Origin: Oscillospiraceae bacterium
Lineage (GTDB): Bacteria; Bacillota; Clostridia; Oscillospirales; Oscillospiraceae
Direction: 5' to 3'
Assembly (NCBI GenBank): GCA_910575505.1
Contig: CAJTFK010000004.1
Coordinates: 124,001-188,000 of the forward strand
DNA length: 64,000 bases
Position numbers and translations under genes: made by a program. The first letter of the stretch is position 1. The number at the start of each line of letters is the position of its first letter. Below, piece after piece: positions 43,367 through 52,988 of this stretch. The notes beneath the pieces are model-generated. The model worked only from the letters and a program-made list of their open reading frames with translations. It was not told the origin of the DNA and ran no database searches.

Positions 43367-45670
43367 TTACTGCTGGGTTCGTACCTCGATAGCCCGGATG
43401 ACGCCGTCGTCGCTGGCGTACAGGTCCGCCTGGTCTGCATAGGCGTGGGCCTGGTCCAGCGTGAGCCAGGTGCCGTTGTCCCGGTTGTAGCAGATCACAG
43501 AGGAGGAAATGGTATAGGTCCGTCCCTCCACGGTGACAGCGCCCTGGCCGGTCCAGGCATTGTTGGAGACATCCTTCAGCCGGTTCAGCTCCTTGAGGCT
43601 GCTGAAGTAGATGCCGTTGCTGCTCACGGTTGCCTGCACATAGGTGCCGCCGGGGATATCATAGGTCAGGCGGAAGGGACCGATGGTGGTCTTGCCGTCG
43701 GTGACGCTCATAAAGTAAGTAGGTTCTTTGGTGGGGTCGGGAACCAAAATTCCGGTCGCAGGATCTTGCATCATGACCTCTTCGAAGTCCACAGAGGTCC
43801 GTCCGTAGAACACCGCGCCGTCGTGGATACCGCCCAGCACCAGGACATCCACCTGATTGGCCCAGTTGAGGTGGGCGTAGCTGATCTGTCCGTTGGGGAT
43901 GGGACCGGCTCCCAGAGCGCTGAGGCTGGTGGGCTCCAGGCCGTCCTTGGTGTACTCATAAACCTTGACCGTGCTGGCCAGAGAGTGGCTGCCCAGCTTC
44001 CGGGTCTCCAGATTCAAATTGCCGGAAACGCCGCCGCTGAGCCGGGCCACGCCGAGATAGCCCTTCCGGTCGGAGCTGACCTGAACCGGCTGGCCTTTGA
44101 TGAGATTGACGGCGTTGTCGCTGAGGGTGGTAGCCCCCTTGAGGGAGAGGCCGCAGAGGAGTTCCACCTCAATGCTGTCCTTGCTGGCCTCCTTCACAAT
44201 GCCAATCGCATTGGCGGATGCGCCGGCAGTGCCGGGCTTCACCGCTCCGGCCACCTGATTGTCCTCCGTCAGCAGCAGGGTAATCTGGTCGCCGGGCTTG
44301 AACTTGGCCAGGGTGGACTGGGCCGTGGTCAGTACGGAGAACTCGGTGCCCATCACCACAATCTTCGTGGGCTCCGCCGGGCTGGGAGAGCAGGACTCGT
44401 AGAAGCCTGTCAGCCGGGTGTCGCAGACCCGGATGGTATTGGTGGCGCCGGAGTAGGTGGCCACATCATAGGGCCGCAGGTCCGAAACATTGGCGGCAGA
44501 GCCGTTTTTGTAGATTTTGTAGCCGGTCACGCCGCCCACCAGGGCGCTGAGGCCCTTGGCAGAGCCCTTCTCATAGACGATGACCGCCTCGCTGGCCGAA
44601 CCGCCGCCGCCCACAAAGACGTATTCCACGCCGCCGGTGGGACCCATATACAGCGTCAGGGACCGGCCCGGATTCAGCCAGGACTGGGCGTCCGCCCATG
44701 TCTTTTCCTCTCCGTTGTAATAGGCCCGGGTATCGGAGGTGACGGCATAGGTCGCGCCGGAGGTGTCGGTAATCTGATTGATTTTGGCGCTGGCCAGAAC
44801 CACCACCCGGCTGCTGCCCTCGGCGTCGGGAAGGAAGGTCACAACCTTGTTGTTTTTCAGCACCAGAGTGCCCTTGCAGCCGTTGAGGACGCCGCTGGAA
44901 ATGGTGTCCCGGTTCAGCTGGTAAACGCTGCCGGCGGCGGTCTGGAGGGCAGTGGCCTTGCCGTCGGGACCCACGGCGGTGCTGGACACCAGCACCACGT
45001 TTTCCTCCAGCTTCAGACCCAGCGTGGAGAGGAACGCGCCGGAGGGAGCCCCCTCCTCGCCGCCTATGCAGTCGCTCCGCAGCAGGTTGACAAAGAGCTG
45101 CGCCGCATCCTTCCGGGTCAGGGGCGCGTTGGCGTTGGTGCTTTCCACGCCGTCCGTCAGCTTGATGCGGGCGGCGGCGGACATGTAGCTGGCGGGCCAG
45201 ACGCCGCCGATGGCCTCATCCTGATAGCCCAGCATCCGCAGCAGAATGGTCACGGCCTGGCCCAGGCTGACGGTGCGGTCCGGGTAAAACTTTCCGTCGG
45301 GATAGCCCGAAATGATGTTTTTCCCCTTGGCGGCCATGTTGATATAGGCCGCCGCCCAGTGGGAGGGCTTCACGTCCGGAAATACCGTCACCGTGCGGTA
45401 GGCCCCCAGCTCGTTTTCCGCATTCATGGCGCAGACGGCCATTTTGCAGAACTGTGCCCGGTTCAGCTGTCCTTCGGGCCGGAAGGTGCCGTTGGCGTAG
45501 CCGTCCAGCACACCCATCAGACGCAGAGACTCCACTGCCTTGGCGGTGGGTCCCACGGAGATGTCGGAGAAACGGCCATAACTGTCCCTGGCCGCCGCTG
45601 CCGGCAGCGCCAGCGACGCCGCCAGCACGGCCGCCAGAAGCAGCGAGAGCAGTCTCTTTTTCATTTTCAT
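43367..45670 (-). CDS. SLH-domain surface protein
   Basis: The 767-residue protein has a signal peptide (cleavage after about AAA, residue 27) and three SLH domains (about 30-205; FSDISVGPTAKAVESLRLMG, then FPDVKPSHWAAAYINMAAKG, then a third with LTRKDAAQLFVNLL) that tie it to cell-wall polymer. The rest is a Ser/Thr/Gly-rich, beta-strand surface region. Probably an S-layer or cell-wall protein. Start at 45670 behind AAGGAGAC. Confidence 0.9.
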   Translation of the reverse strand: MKMKKRLLSLLLAAVLAASLALPAAAARDSYGRFSDISVGPTAKAVESLRLMGVLDGYANGTFRPEGQLNRAQFCKMAVCAMNAENELGAYRTVTVFPDVKPSHWAAAYINMAAKGKNIISGYPDGKFYPDRTVSLGQAVTILLRMLGYQDEAIGGVWPASYMSAAARIKLTDGVESTNANAPLTRKDAAQLFVNLLRSDCIGGEEGAPSGAFLSTLGLKLEENVVLVSSTAVGPDGKATALQTAAGSVYQLNRDTISSGVLNGCKGTLVLKNNKVVTFLPDAEGSSRVVVLASAKINQITDTSGATYAVTSDTRAYYNGEEKTWADAQSWLNPGRSLTLYMGPTGGVEYVFVGGGGSASEAVIVYEKGSAKGLSALVGGVTGYKIYKNGSAANVSDLRPYDVATYSGATNTIRVCDTRLTGFYESCSPSPAEPTKIVVMGTEFSVLTTAQSTLAKFKPGDQITLLLTEDNQVAGAVKPGTAGASANAIGIVKEASKDSIEVELLCGLSLKGATTLSDNAVNLIKGQPVQVSSDRKGYLGVARLSGGVSGNLNLETRKLGSHSLASTVKVYEYTKDGLEPTSLSALGAGPIPNGQISYAHLNWANQVDVLVLGGIHDGAVFYGRTSVDFEEVMMQDPATGILVPDPTKEPTYFMSVTDGKTTIGPFRLTYDIPGGTYVQATVSSNGIYFSSLKELNRLKDVSNNAWTGQGAVTVEGRTYTISSSVICYNRDNGTWLTLDQAHAYADQADLYASDDGVIRAIEVRTQQ

Positions 45671-46277
45671 AGTAATGTCTCCTTTTCAACGGCACTGGCC
45701 GCGCCGGTGTGGTCTGTTCCCGCCCTGACGGGCGGGGGAGTCAACAGCTGACATGTCAGCCGGTTCATTCCACCCCCCATTTTCTCTCTTTCTTGGCGAA
45801 GAAAGAGAGAAAACGGGCCGTGGACGGTCCAAAAGAGAGAAAGACGCTGCGCGCAAGAGGTTCCGACGGTTTTTCAACGCAATTCTTCGGGCCGCGGCGT
45901 GGTGCGGGCGGGAGTGTGGCGGTCAGCGAATGGCCCGCCCTTATCTTTCCGCTGCCGCTCATCTGGCCCTTCCGTTGGTTTTCCTGTTTACCGCGCCCCT
46001 TCGTTAGAACCTGGTAGAAGCACAAGCTTCTTCACTTGGTCTGTATAAACGGCAGTGGGAAGAGAAATACGCCAATTCAGTGATCGCCGGCCCCCGTTGA
46101 GCCACGTCGCGACCTGAAGACTTGCGTATCAGACTGTCGGTAACTCTTGCGCGCCCCTCGTCCCCCGTTTCCTATCATCGGGGGGATGCCAGGGGGGTGT
46201 CCCCCCTGGCGGGGATTCCAAAGGGGCTGGCCCCTTTGGCCCCCCACGGGAGTGGGCCCTGCTGGGACGGACAAAAA
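45671..46277. other. Intergenic region rich in hairpins
   Basis: It holds a perfect 15-bp stem (TTTTCTCTCTTTCTT, loop GGCG, 45780-45813) and two perfect GC stems near the right edge (GCCAGGGGGG/CCCCCCTGGC at 46188-46210 and CCAAAGGGGC/GCCCCTTTGG at 46218-46239). I see no convincing gene. Confidence 0.6.
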
Positions 46278-47546
46278 TTATTCTGCCCTCAGCGCCTCCA
46301 CCGGCTGCAAATTGGACGCCTTGATGGCCGGATAGCAGCCGAACACCACGCCCAGCAGCACCGACAGTCCAAAGGCTCCCGCCGTCACCGTGGCGGAGGG
46401 GTAAATGGTCATCTGGAACAGAATCGTCCCAAGGATGAAGCAGCCCAGAGTCCCGATCAGAATGCCGATGATGCCGCCGATGCCGCAGAGCATGGCCGCC
46501 TCGATGAGGAACTGGGTGACGATGCTGCTCCGCTGGGCGCCGATGGCCCGGCGGATACCGATTTCACGGGTGCGCTCCGTCACCGTCACCAGCATGATGT
46601 TCATGATGCCGATGCCGCCCACCATCAGCGAAATGGCCGCCACGCCGGCCAGCACGCCGCCGATCAGGTTCAGGGATTCCGTGGCGTACTCCATGCCCTC
46701 GTTCTCGGGCTGGACCCTGTAATCGCTGGTGCCCTGATTCAGAAGGCCCTTGAGGAAGCCGTCCAGCCGGGTGACGATCTCGTCCATCTGGGTGACGTCC
46801 CTGGCCACGACGATGAAATCCGTAATGTTCTCTCCCCCCAGCACCCGGCGGGCGGTATAGGGGACCAGAACGAAGTTGTCCAGGGTGCTCTGGGAGCCGC
46901 TGTCCGGATTCAGCCGGGAGGCGTAGACCCCCACCACCTCAAAGTTCTGGTTGTTGATCTGCACCACCTTGCCCACCGGGTCCGCCGTGCCGAAGAAAAC
47001 CTGAGCCGCCTGGGCTCCCAGCACCACCACCTGATTATAGCGCTGGATGTCCAGCAGGGACAGGTCCCGCCCCTTGGCGATGGTCAGATTGCTGCATGCG
47101 GCGTATTGGTCGCTGCCGTAATAGAACTGGGGCGGGGCGCTGATCAGGTTATTGTTTTCGTCCCATTCATAGCTCATGTTCCTGGTGGATTTGGTCCCAT
47201 AGACCATGGTCATGTCCCAGCTGTAGGCGTTGGGCGTCACGCCCACCACCAGGTCCTTCATTCCGTTGCAGTAGTCATAGATATCCGGGAAATAATCTCT
47301 GCCCACGCTGACCCAGTTCCCGTTTTCGTCCTCCTCGTACATGTTGTTATAGGCACTGACGGCAATCCGGTTGGTGCCCATGGCTTCGAACTGCTCCATC
47401 ATTTTGTTGGCATAGCCTGTGATAACCGAGACAATGGTCATCACCGAGGCAATGCCGATGATGATGCCCAGCATGGTCAGCACCGCCCTGCCTTTCTTGC
47501 CCCATATGGATTTCCAGGCCATCTTTACTGCCTGCCGTATGTTCAC
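46278..47546 (-). CDS. MacB-type ABC transporter permease
   Basis: The 422-residue protein has an N-terminal helix followed by a large extracytoplasmic MacB_PCD domain (about 40-270) and three C-terminal helices with the FtsX/MacB core (GGIGIMNIMLVTVTERTREIGIRRA, in two parts). With the ATPase and the adaptor upstream it forms a MacAB-like exporter of peptides or other compounds. Start is a GTG behind AGGAGGTGACC; its 5' end is triplicated upstream. Confidence 0.92.
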   Translation of the reverse strand: MNIRQAVKMAWKSIWGKKGRAVLTMLGIIIGIASVMTIVSVITGYANKMMEQFEAMGTNRIAVSAYNNMYEEDENGNWVSVGRDYFPDIYDYCNGMKDLVVGVTPNAYSWDMTMVYGTKSTRNMSYEWDENNNLISAPPQFYYGSDQYAACSNLTIAKGRDLSLLDIQRYNQVVVLGAQAAQVFFGTADPVGKVVQINNQNFEVVGVYASRLNPDSGSQSTLDNFVLVPYTARRVLGGENITDFIVVARDVTQMDEIVTRLDGFLKGLLNQGTSDYRVQPENEGMEYATESLNLIGGVLAGVAAISLMVGGIGIMNIMLVTVTERTREIGIRRAIGAQRSSIVTQFLIEAAMLCGIGGIIGILIGTLGCFILGTILFQMTIYPSATVTAGAFGLSVLLGVVFGCYPAIKASNLQPVEALRAE

Positions 47547-47732
47547 AGCCCGGTCACCTCCTGACGCCTGTCCCCGGTGATTTTGCCCCAGATGGACTTC
47601 CGGGCCATCTTTACTGCCTGCCGTATGTTCACAGCCCGGTCACCTCCTGACGCCTGTCCCCGGTGATTTTGCCCCAGATGGACTTCCGGGCCATCTTTAC
47701 TGCCTGCCGTATGTTCACAGCCCGGTCACCTC
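47521..47732 (-). repeat. 86-bp tandem repeat of the permease start region
   Basis: The unit recurs at 47521, 47607 and 47693 (last copy partial). Each holds AGGAGGTGACC, a GTG and the first codons of the permease (MNIRQAVKMA). Two upstream copies make 29-residue leader ORFs (47629-47718 and 47543-47632) whose stop overlaps the next GTG as GTGA, so ribosomes could pass from one to the next and finally to the permease. Confidence 0.85.
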
Positions 47733-47806
47733 CCGGCTCTCAGGACGGCAGACCGCCTCTGTCCCCCGGCGCAAAGCCCCCGGGGCATTCAAAAACCTTG
47801 AACATC

Positions 47807-48508
47807 TCAAAACCAGTCCACCTCCTGCTCCCTGTCCTCCACGATTTTTCCGTCCGTCAGACGGACGCAGCGGCGGGCCGTGGCGGCGATGCCGTTGTCG
47901 TGGGTAATGAGAATCACCGTGGTGCCCTCCCGGTTCAGCTGCTGGAGAAACTCCAGCACCTCGTGTCCCGTCCGGGAGTCCAGTGCGCCGGTGGGCTCGT
48001 CGGCCATGATGATGGGCGGGCGGGTGGCAATGGCCCGGGCAATGGCCACCCGCTGCTGCTGGCCGCCGGACATCTCCGTGGGCTTGTGCTTGACTCGCTT
48101 GGAAAGGCCCACCCGGTTCAGGGCCTCCAGGGCCATGTCATAGCGGTCGTCGGCGTTGATGCCCTGATAAATCAGGGGCAGCTCCACGTTTTCCAGCACC
48201 GTCAGCGTCTGGATGAGGTTGTACTGCTGGAAGATAAAGCCAATCTCCTTGTTGCGGATGCGGCTGAGCTCCTTGTCCGTCAGCTCCCGGACATCGGTGC
48301 CCTCCAGTATGTAATCCCCCCGGGTGGGGACGTCCAGACAGCCCAGGACGTTCATCATGGTGGACTTGCCGGAGCCGGACTGGCCCACGATAGCCACAAA
48401 CTCCCCCCGCTGAATGGTGAGGGATACCCCGTCCAGCGCCCGGACCTCGCTTTCAAGGCCCTCGCCGTAGATTTTATAAACGTTGCGCAGCTCTACTAAG
48501 TTCCCCAT
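47807..48508 (-). CDS. MacB/LolD-type ABC transporter ATPase
   Basis: The 233-residue ATPase has Walker A GQSGSGKS (about residues 42-49), the Q-loop FQQYNLIQT, the signature MSGGQQQRVAIARAI and Walker B IIMADEPTGALDS, all of the macrolide/lipoprotein exporter group. It follows the adaptor gene by one base, with a weak ribosome-binding site, so it probably depends on coupling. Confidence 0.94.
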   Translation of the reverse strand: MGNLVELRNVYKIYGEGLESEVRALDGVSLTIQRGEFVAIVGQSGSGKSTMMNVLGCLDVPTRGDYILEGTDVRELTDKELSRIRNKEIGFIFQQYNLIQTLTVLENVELPLIYQGINADDRYDMALEALNRVGLSKRVKHKPTEMSGGQQQRVAIARAIATRPPIIMADEPTGALDSRTGHEVLEFLQQLNREGTTVILITHDNGIAATARRCVRLTDGKIVEDREQEVDWF

Positions 48509-48509
48509 A

Positions 48510-50207
48510 TCAGAAACCCCAGGAGGACGACATCTGCACCTGCGTAAAGACCTCGGTGCCTTCCTCCAGACCAGACTTGATTTCCACGTTGTAGTTGTCG
48601 GAGATGCCGATTTCCACCTCCACGGGCCAATAGCCCTCAGGGATCATCTCGTCGCTCATGATGCCCTCCACCATATTCTCCGGCTGGTCCCCGGCCACAT
48701 AGACCACGGTAAGGGTCTCCCCCTCCTCCGTGGACACTGTGCGGACGCACTGGAGGGGCAGAATCAGGCAGTTGTCGTTTTCACTTGCCGTCAGATTATA
48801 GTTGATATTGCTGTTGACCTGAAGGGTTTCCTCCGTGTTGTCCACGGAGATCACCATGGGATAGGTAGCCACTCCGTTGTTGACCGTGCTGGAGAGACTG
48901 ACGCTCTCCACCGTTCCCATGGCCTGGGTGCCCCACTGGTCCAGGTTCACCATCATGCCCGTCTGGACGGCGCTGACATTCCGCTCGTCCACGGTGGCGT
49001 TGACAATCAGGGAGGAGGTATCCGAGATACTGACCACCACGGTATTGGCGGCCACCTCATCCCCGGGCTTGATGGTCAGGCCGATGACCTTTCCGTCGAT
49101 AGAGGCCACGGCGCTGCAATTTGCCAGATTTTTCTCGGCGGTCTCCAGGGTCTTCCGGGCCTCGTCCAGACTCTGCTGGGCGGCAAAAATCTCCGCCTCG
49201 CTGTCCTCGCCGTCGATGCGGACCAGGACCTGCCCCTGCGTCACCTGGAGATAGTCCACCAGGGAGCTGGAAATCACCGTGCCGTTGACGGTGGATTTCA
49301 GCTCGCCGGTGCGGTAATACTCCAGCTTGCCGGCCTCATAGGGGTACACGGTTTCGCCCCCGGCCTCCACGGTGGCGGAGGCCGTCATCTCGGCGCTGAG
49401 GGCCCCCTCATTCTCCACCAGAATGTCGGCGGAAAAGAGCTTGGTGCCCTCCGGCGTAATGCGGCTGACCATATGAACCGCTTCCACCGTGCCAGGCAGG
49501 GAACTCATCAGGGCCGGCACGGACACCTCCACGCTCTGGCCCTCGTAGATCATGCCCTCGTAGGCATAGCTGTAATACTGTGTAAGCCGGAGCCGGGTGT
49601 CGTCCGCCAGAATGGCCACCTTCTGCCCCTTGCTGATGACGTCGCCGGGGTTCAGGTCCTCCGTCTCCATCAGCTTGCCCGGATAGCCCGCCGCCAGGTT
49701 CAGTCCGGCGATGTCCTTCTGCAGGGTGGACAGGGTCTTCTCAAAGCCCAGCACATCCTGCCGGGCCTTTTCCACGGCGCTGCGGGCGTCGTCGGACTCG
49801 ATGATGAACAGCGGCGTCCCGGCGGTGACCACGTCGCCCTCCGCCACCATCACCTCCTTCACCGTTCCGACGGTGGCAATGGTAATGGTCTCGCTGTTTT
49901 TGGCTTTGGTCATGCCGCTTCCCTCCACCGTGGCGGTGATGGAGCCGTACTGCACCACGTCGGTGAGAACCTGGGTTTCCTTGCCGCCGCCGGAGCCGCC
50001 CAGAAAATGCTTGGCCGCCAGGGCGCCGCCGGCGATCATCAGCAGGAAGACCAGCCACCGGACCGCGCGCCGCCGCTTTTTACGGGGCAGCCCCTTCCAC
50101 TTCTTCCAGAGGGATTTTTTCTCCTTCTTCTCCGCTTCCGCGTCCTGAGCCGCCGGGGCGGCGGTCTCCGGCCCGGTCCGGGCCTCAAGATCCTTGACTT
50201 CTGACAT
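48510..50207 (-). CDS. MacA-like periplasmic adaptor protein
   Basis: The 565-residue protein has a basic N-terminus (KKWKGLPRKKRRRAVRW), one membrane anchor (about 52-68), and the adaptor layout of lipoyl and coiled-coil parts (VVQYGSITATVEGSG; VAEGDVVTAGTPLFIIES). It contains an additional duplicated barrel region (about 160-320), making it longer than the usual 400. It links the ATPase/permease to the outside of the cell. First gene of the three-gene operon. Confidence 0.9.
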   Translation of the reverse strand: MSEVKDLEARTGPETAAPAAQDAEAEKKEKKSLWKKWKGLPRKKRRRAVRWLVFLLMIAGGALAAKHFLGGSGGGKETQVLTDVVQYGSITATVEGSGMTKAKNSETITIATVGTVKEVMVAEGDVVTAGTPLFIIESDDARSAVEKARQDVLGFEKTLSTLQKDIAGLNLAAGYPGKLMETEDLNPGDVISKGQKVAILADDTRLRLTQYYSYAYEGMIYEGQSVEVSVPALMSSLPGTVEAVHMVSRITPEGTKLFSADILVENEGALSAEMTASATVEAGGETVYPYEAGKLEYYRTGELKSTVNGTVISSSLVDYLQVTQGQVLVRIDGEDSEAEIFAAQQSLDEARKTLETAEKNLANCSAVASIDGKVIGLTIKPGDEVAANTVVVSISDTSSLIVNATVDERNVSAVQTGMMVNLDQWGTQAMGTVESVSLSSTVNNGVATYPMVISVDNTEETLQVNSNINYNLTASENDNCLILPLQCVRTVSTEEGETLTVVYVAGDQPENMVEGIMSDEMIPEGYWPVEVEIGISDNYNVEIKSGLEEGTEVFTQVQMSSSWGF

Positions 50208-50460
50208 TTGACTTCTCCTTCACCGATTTCAAATAGATTCCCGCGGCGGCTCCTCCGTTCCGCCGCCCTGTGGACACAAATGGATCATGCCCTGTCCTAG
50301 CATCAAAACTGTATCATTGATACTAGAACAGTTTGCCATGGAAAACAACAACAAAACGGTTACAGTTTCCGTAAATGGCCTCTTTTTACTTAGACGTATG
50401 AAACCCCCAAAAGGTTTCAGGAAATTTTGAACATCCGGAACCATGCGGAGCGGCCCATTT

Positions 50461-50570
50461 GGAGATTATATGTATATGCAGGGGCCGGGTCCTGTCCCGG
50501 CCCGTTTGCCGGAAGACCGGCACAATTGGGAGAACGGGCGGGCGCGGAGGCCTGCCCCTGCGCCTCATTC
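50461..50570 (+). repeat. GC-rich hairpin repeat, family B copy 3
   Basis: GGAGATTATATGTATATG leads into GGGCCGGGTCCTGTCCCGGC and CCGTTTGCCGGAAGACCGGC, matching the copy at 59.05 kb over its core. Confidence 0.6.
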
Positions 50571-50785
50571 TCCCGGTATAGTCAACGCAGTTAAAAAGGG
50601 GCAAGGCGCATATGCGTTTCCTTTGAAGGCTGGCGCAAAAGGCCGCTCAGGCGGCCCGCAGCGCTGCGTGGCTGCGCTGCGTTGAAAGGAATCATGGGAT
50701 TCTTTTCAGCTGCGCCGGCTATAAAATGCGTGGACGGACACTCCCGGGCAAAGGACCCCCTGGACAGCCTATTCCGGCAGAAGGC

Positions 50786-50816
50786 AAAAAATCCGCCCGG
50801 TCGGGCGGATTTTTTT
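50786..50816. terminator. Terminator of the TRAP operon
   Basis: AAAAAATCCGCCCG and CGGGCGGATTTTTT form a stem with two-sided A/T tracts, 14 nt past the TRAP permease stop. Confidence 0.9.
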
Positions 50817-50829
50817 AAGGCCGTGCGCT

Positions 50830-52860
50830 TTACGCGGCGCGTCCGGCGGTGAAACGCTGGTAAAAGACCGCGCCCAGCACCAGGACCAGACCCGCGATAT
50901 CGCTGGCGTGGCCCGGGAACATCATGGCCAATCCGCCCAGGGCCATGGCCGCCCGCACCAGCGGAGCGATGGGGCGGAACAGGTGGCCGTTGAGGGCCGC
51001 CGCCACGCCGAAGAGACCGATCAGGGAGGTGGCGGAGATCTGAAGCACCTGGATGGCGTTGGTGTCTACCAGGAGCATGTCGGGATTGAAGGCGAAGATA
51101 TAGGGCACGATGAAGGCGGCGATAGCCAGCTTGGTGGCGTTGATGCCGGTCTTCATGGGGTCCGATTTGGCAATGGCGCTGCCGGCGTAGGCCGCCAGGG
51201 CCACGGGAGGCGTGATATCCGCCACAATGCCAAAATAGAACACGAAGAAATGGGCGGGAATACGGTCGATGCCCAGCTGAATCAGAATGGGGGCGCAGGT
51301 GGTGGCCATGATGCAGTAGTTGGCCGTGGTGGGCACGCCCATACCCAGGACGATGCAGCAGAGCATGGTCAGAAACAGGGCGATGAACAGGGACAGGGCA
51401 GGAATGGGGATCATGTTGCTGATGTTGATAACCCCGTTGATGAGCTTGGAGGCCAGTCCCGTCACGGTGATGCAGCCGGACACGATGCCCGCCATGGAGC
51501 AGGCCACCGCCACGGTGATGCAGCTGCGGCCGCCGGCCTCCAGAGAGCTGAGAATCATGGAGCCGGTGTCCTTCACGCCGTGGGGCAGGGCGTCCTTTCC
51601 GTAGAGAACCCGGCAGTCCCAGAAGATGCCCGGCAGACTCACCAGAATCGCCAGGACAATGGCGATGGATGCGGAATACTGAAGGGTCCGGACATTCCCG
51701 GCCACCAGCCAGACCAGAATCACCAGCGGCAGCAGCAGATAGATGCTGCGGACCAGCACCCGGAACTTGGGCAGCTGATCCCGGGGAACGCCCTTGAGCC
51801 CCAGCCGCTTGGCCTCCAGATGGACGGAGAGGAAGATGCCGGTGAAGTACAGCAGGGCGGGCAGAATGGCCTTTATGGCCACGTTGGCATAGGTGGTATC
51901 CATGAACTCCGCCATGAGGAAGGCCGCCGCGCCCATGATGGGGGGCATGATCTGGCCGCCGGTGGAGGCGGCAGCCTCCACCGCCCCGGCGAACTCGCCC
52001 TGATAGCCGGTCTTTTTCATCATGGGGATGGTGACGGAGCCGGTGGTGACGGTGTTGCCCACGGAGGACCCGGACACCATGCCGCACAGGGCGGAGGAAA
52101 TCACGGCCACCTTGGCCGGGCCGCCGGAGGAGCTGCCCGCCGCGGAGTTGGCAAGGTCGATGAAGAAGCTGGAGATGCCGGTGCGCTCCAGAAACGCGCC
52201 GAAGATGATAAACACAGCGATAAACTTGGCGCAGACCTGCACCGGGGTTGCCATGACGCCGGACGTGCCGTAAAACAGGGTATACACCACCCGGGCCAGG
52301 TTCTGGCCGCCGGCGGTGAAGGTGTACACCAGCAGCACGCCGGCCACGCAGAGAATGGGCAGGCCCACGCAGCGCCGGCACAGCTCCGCCAGACACGCGA
52401 TGCCCACGATGCCCAGGATGATATAGAACCACGCGCCGTCAATGGGTTTTTCGCCAAAGGGGTTGATCTTGGCGGCGCTGGTCAGCAGCCTGGCCAGAGT
52501 CTTGTAGTTCAGGCAGTAATAAAAGAAGGAACCGGCCCCCAGAAGCATCAGAGCCACGTCGTACCAGGGCATGGCGTTGGGCCTTACATGGTCCTTGTGA
52601 ACGGGATAGGTCAGATAGCCCATGACGATGATAAGCCCCAGGAAGGAGCTGAGCCGGATGCGCATGTCCCAGGTGCACCAGAGGGTCATCCAGATGCAGT
52701 ACAGGGAAAAGAGGGCCATGACGACGCTGACCAGCAGCTTGGGCCTGCCCTCCCAGATGCGGGTGGCGGACTCCCGGTCAAATTTGCGCATGACCTCGTC
52801 CATTTCACCCGGCGCGCCCGCGTTTGCGCCGGAAAGATTCTTTTGCTCTTTCTCGCTCAT
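50830..52860 (-). CDS. Fused TRAP transporter permease (DctQM type)
   Basis: The 676-residue protein has about 17 membrane helices: an N-terminal 4-helix Q-like part (about 30-200) and an M-like part (210-660) with GNTVTTGSVTIPMMKKTGY and PPIMGAAAFLMAEF, typical of TAXI-associated fused permeases. It takes up a substrate with Na+ symport. Start 52860 follows AAGGAGG; the upstream ATG (52878) would overlap it. Confidence 0.93.
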   Translation of the reverse strand: MSEKEQKNLSGANAGAPGEMDEVMRKFDRESATRIWEGRPKLLVSVVMALFSLYCIWMTLWCTWDMRIRLSSFLGLIIVMGYLTYPVHKDHVRPNAMPWYDVALMLLGAGSFFYYCLNYKTLARLLTSAAKINPFGEKPIDGAWFYIILGIVGIACLAELCRRCVGLPILCVAGVLLVYTFTAGGQNLARVVYTLFYGTSGVMATPVQVCAKFIAVFIIFGAFLERTGISSFFIDLANSAAGSSSGGPAKVAVISSALCGMVSGSSVGNTVTTGSVTIPMMKKTGYQGEFAGAVEAAASTGGQIMPPIMGAAAFLMAEFMDTTYANVAIKAILPALLYFTGIFLSVHLEAKRLGLKGVPRDQLPKFRVLVRSIYLLLPLVILVWLVAGNVRTLQYSASIAIVLAILVSLPGIFWDCRVLYGKDALPHGVKDTGSMILSSLEAGGRSCITVAVACSMAGIVSGCITVTGLASKLINGVINISNMIPIPALSLFIALFLTMLCCIVLGMGVPTTANYCIMATTCAPILIQLGIDRIPAHFFVFYFGIVADITPPVALAAYAGSAIAKSDPMKTGINATKLAIAAFIVPYIFAFNPDMLLVDTNAIQVLQISATSLIGLFGVAAALNGHLFRPIAPLVRAAMALGGLAMMFPGHASDIAGLVLVLGAVFYQRFTAGRAA

Positions 52861-52940
52861 TGGCGAAGCCTCCTTCATTTCAAAATCACGCCCTTGCCGT
52901 ATTGAAGGGGCAGTTCTTTCTTACGCCGCCCTTTCAATGC

Positions 52941-52969
52941 GGCAAGGGCCGCAGACCGCGGCCCTTGCC
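52941..52969 (-). terminator. Hairpin between TAXI and TRAP permease genes
   Basis: GGCAAGGGCCGC and GCGGCCCTTGCC form a perfect 12-bp stem (loop AGACC) without a U-tract. It may stabilise the solute-binding transcript or reduce readthrough. Confidence 0.55.
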
Positions 52970-52988
52970 AAACAGGCTCGGGTAACAA

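Larger units (their letters stand above)
50208..50829. other. Intergenic region with family B repeat
   Basis: Contains the family B copy at 50461-50570 and a terminator at 50786-50816. No gene is evident. A dyad, GTATCAT-TGATAC (50311-50323), lies upstream of the exporter operon and may be an operator. Confidence 0.5.

Noticed and set aside
45709-46025. Small frames in the hairpin-rich gap after the SLH gene
   Set aside because: They follow the purine/pyrimidine hairpin sequence, overlap one another in several frames and lack start signals.
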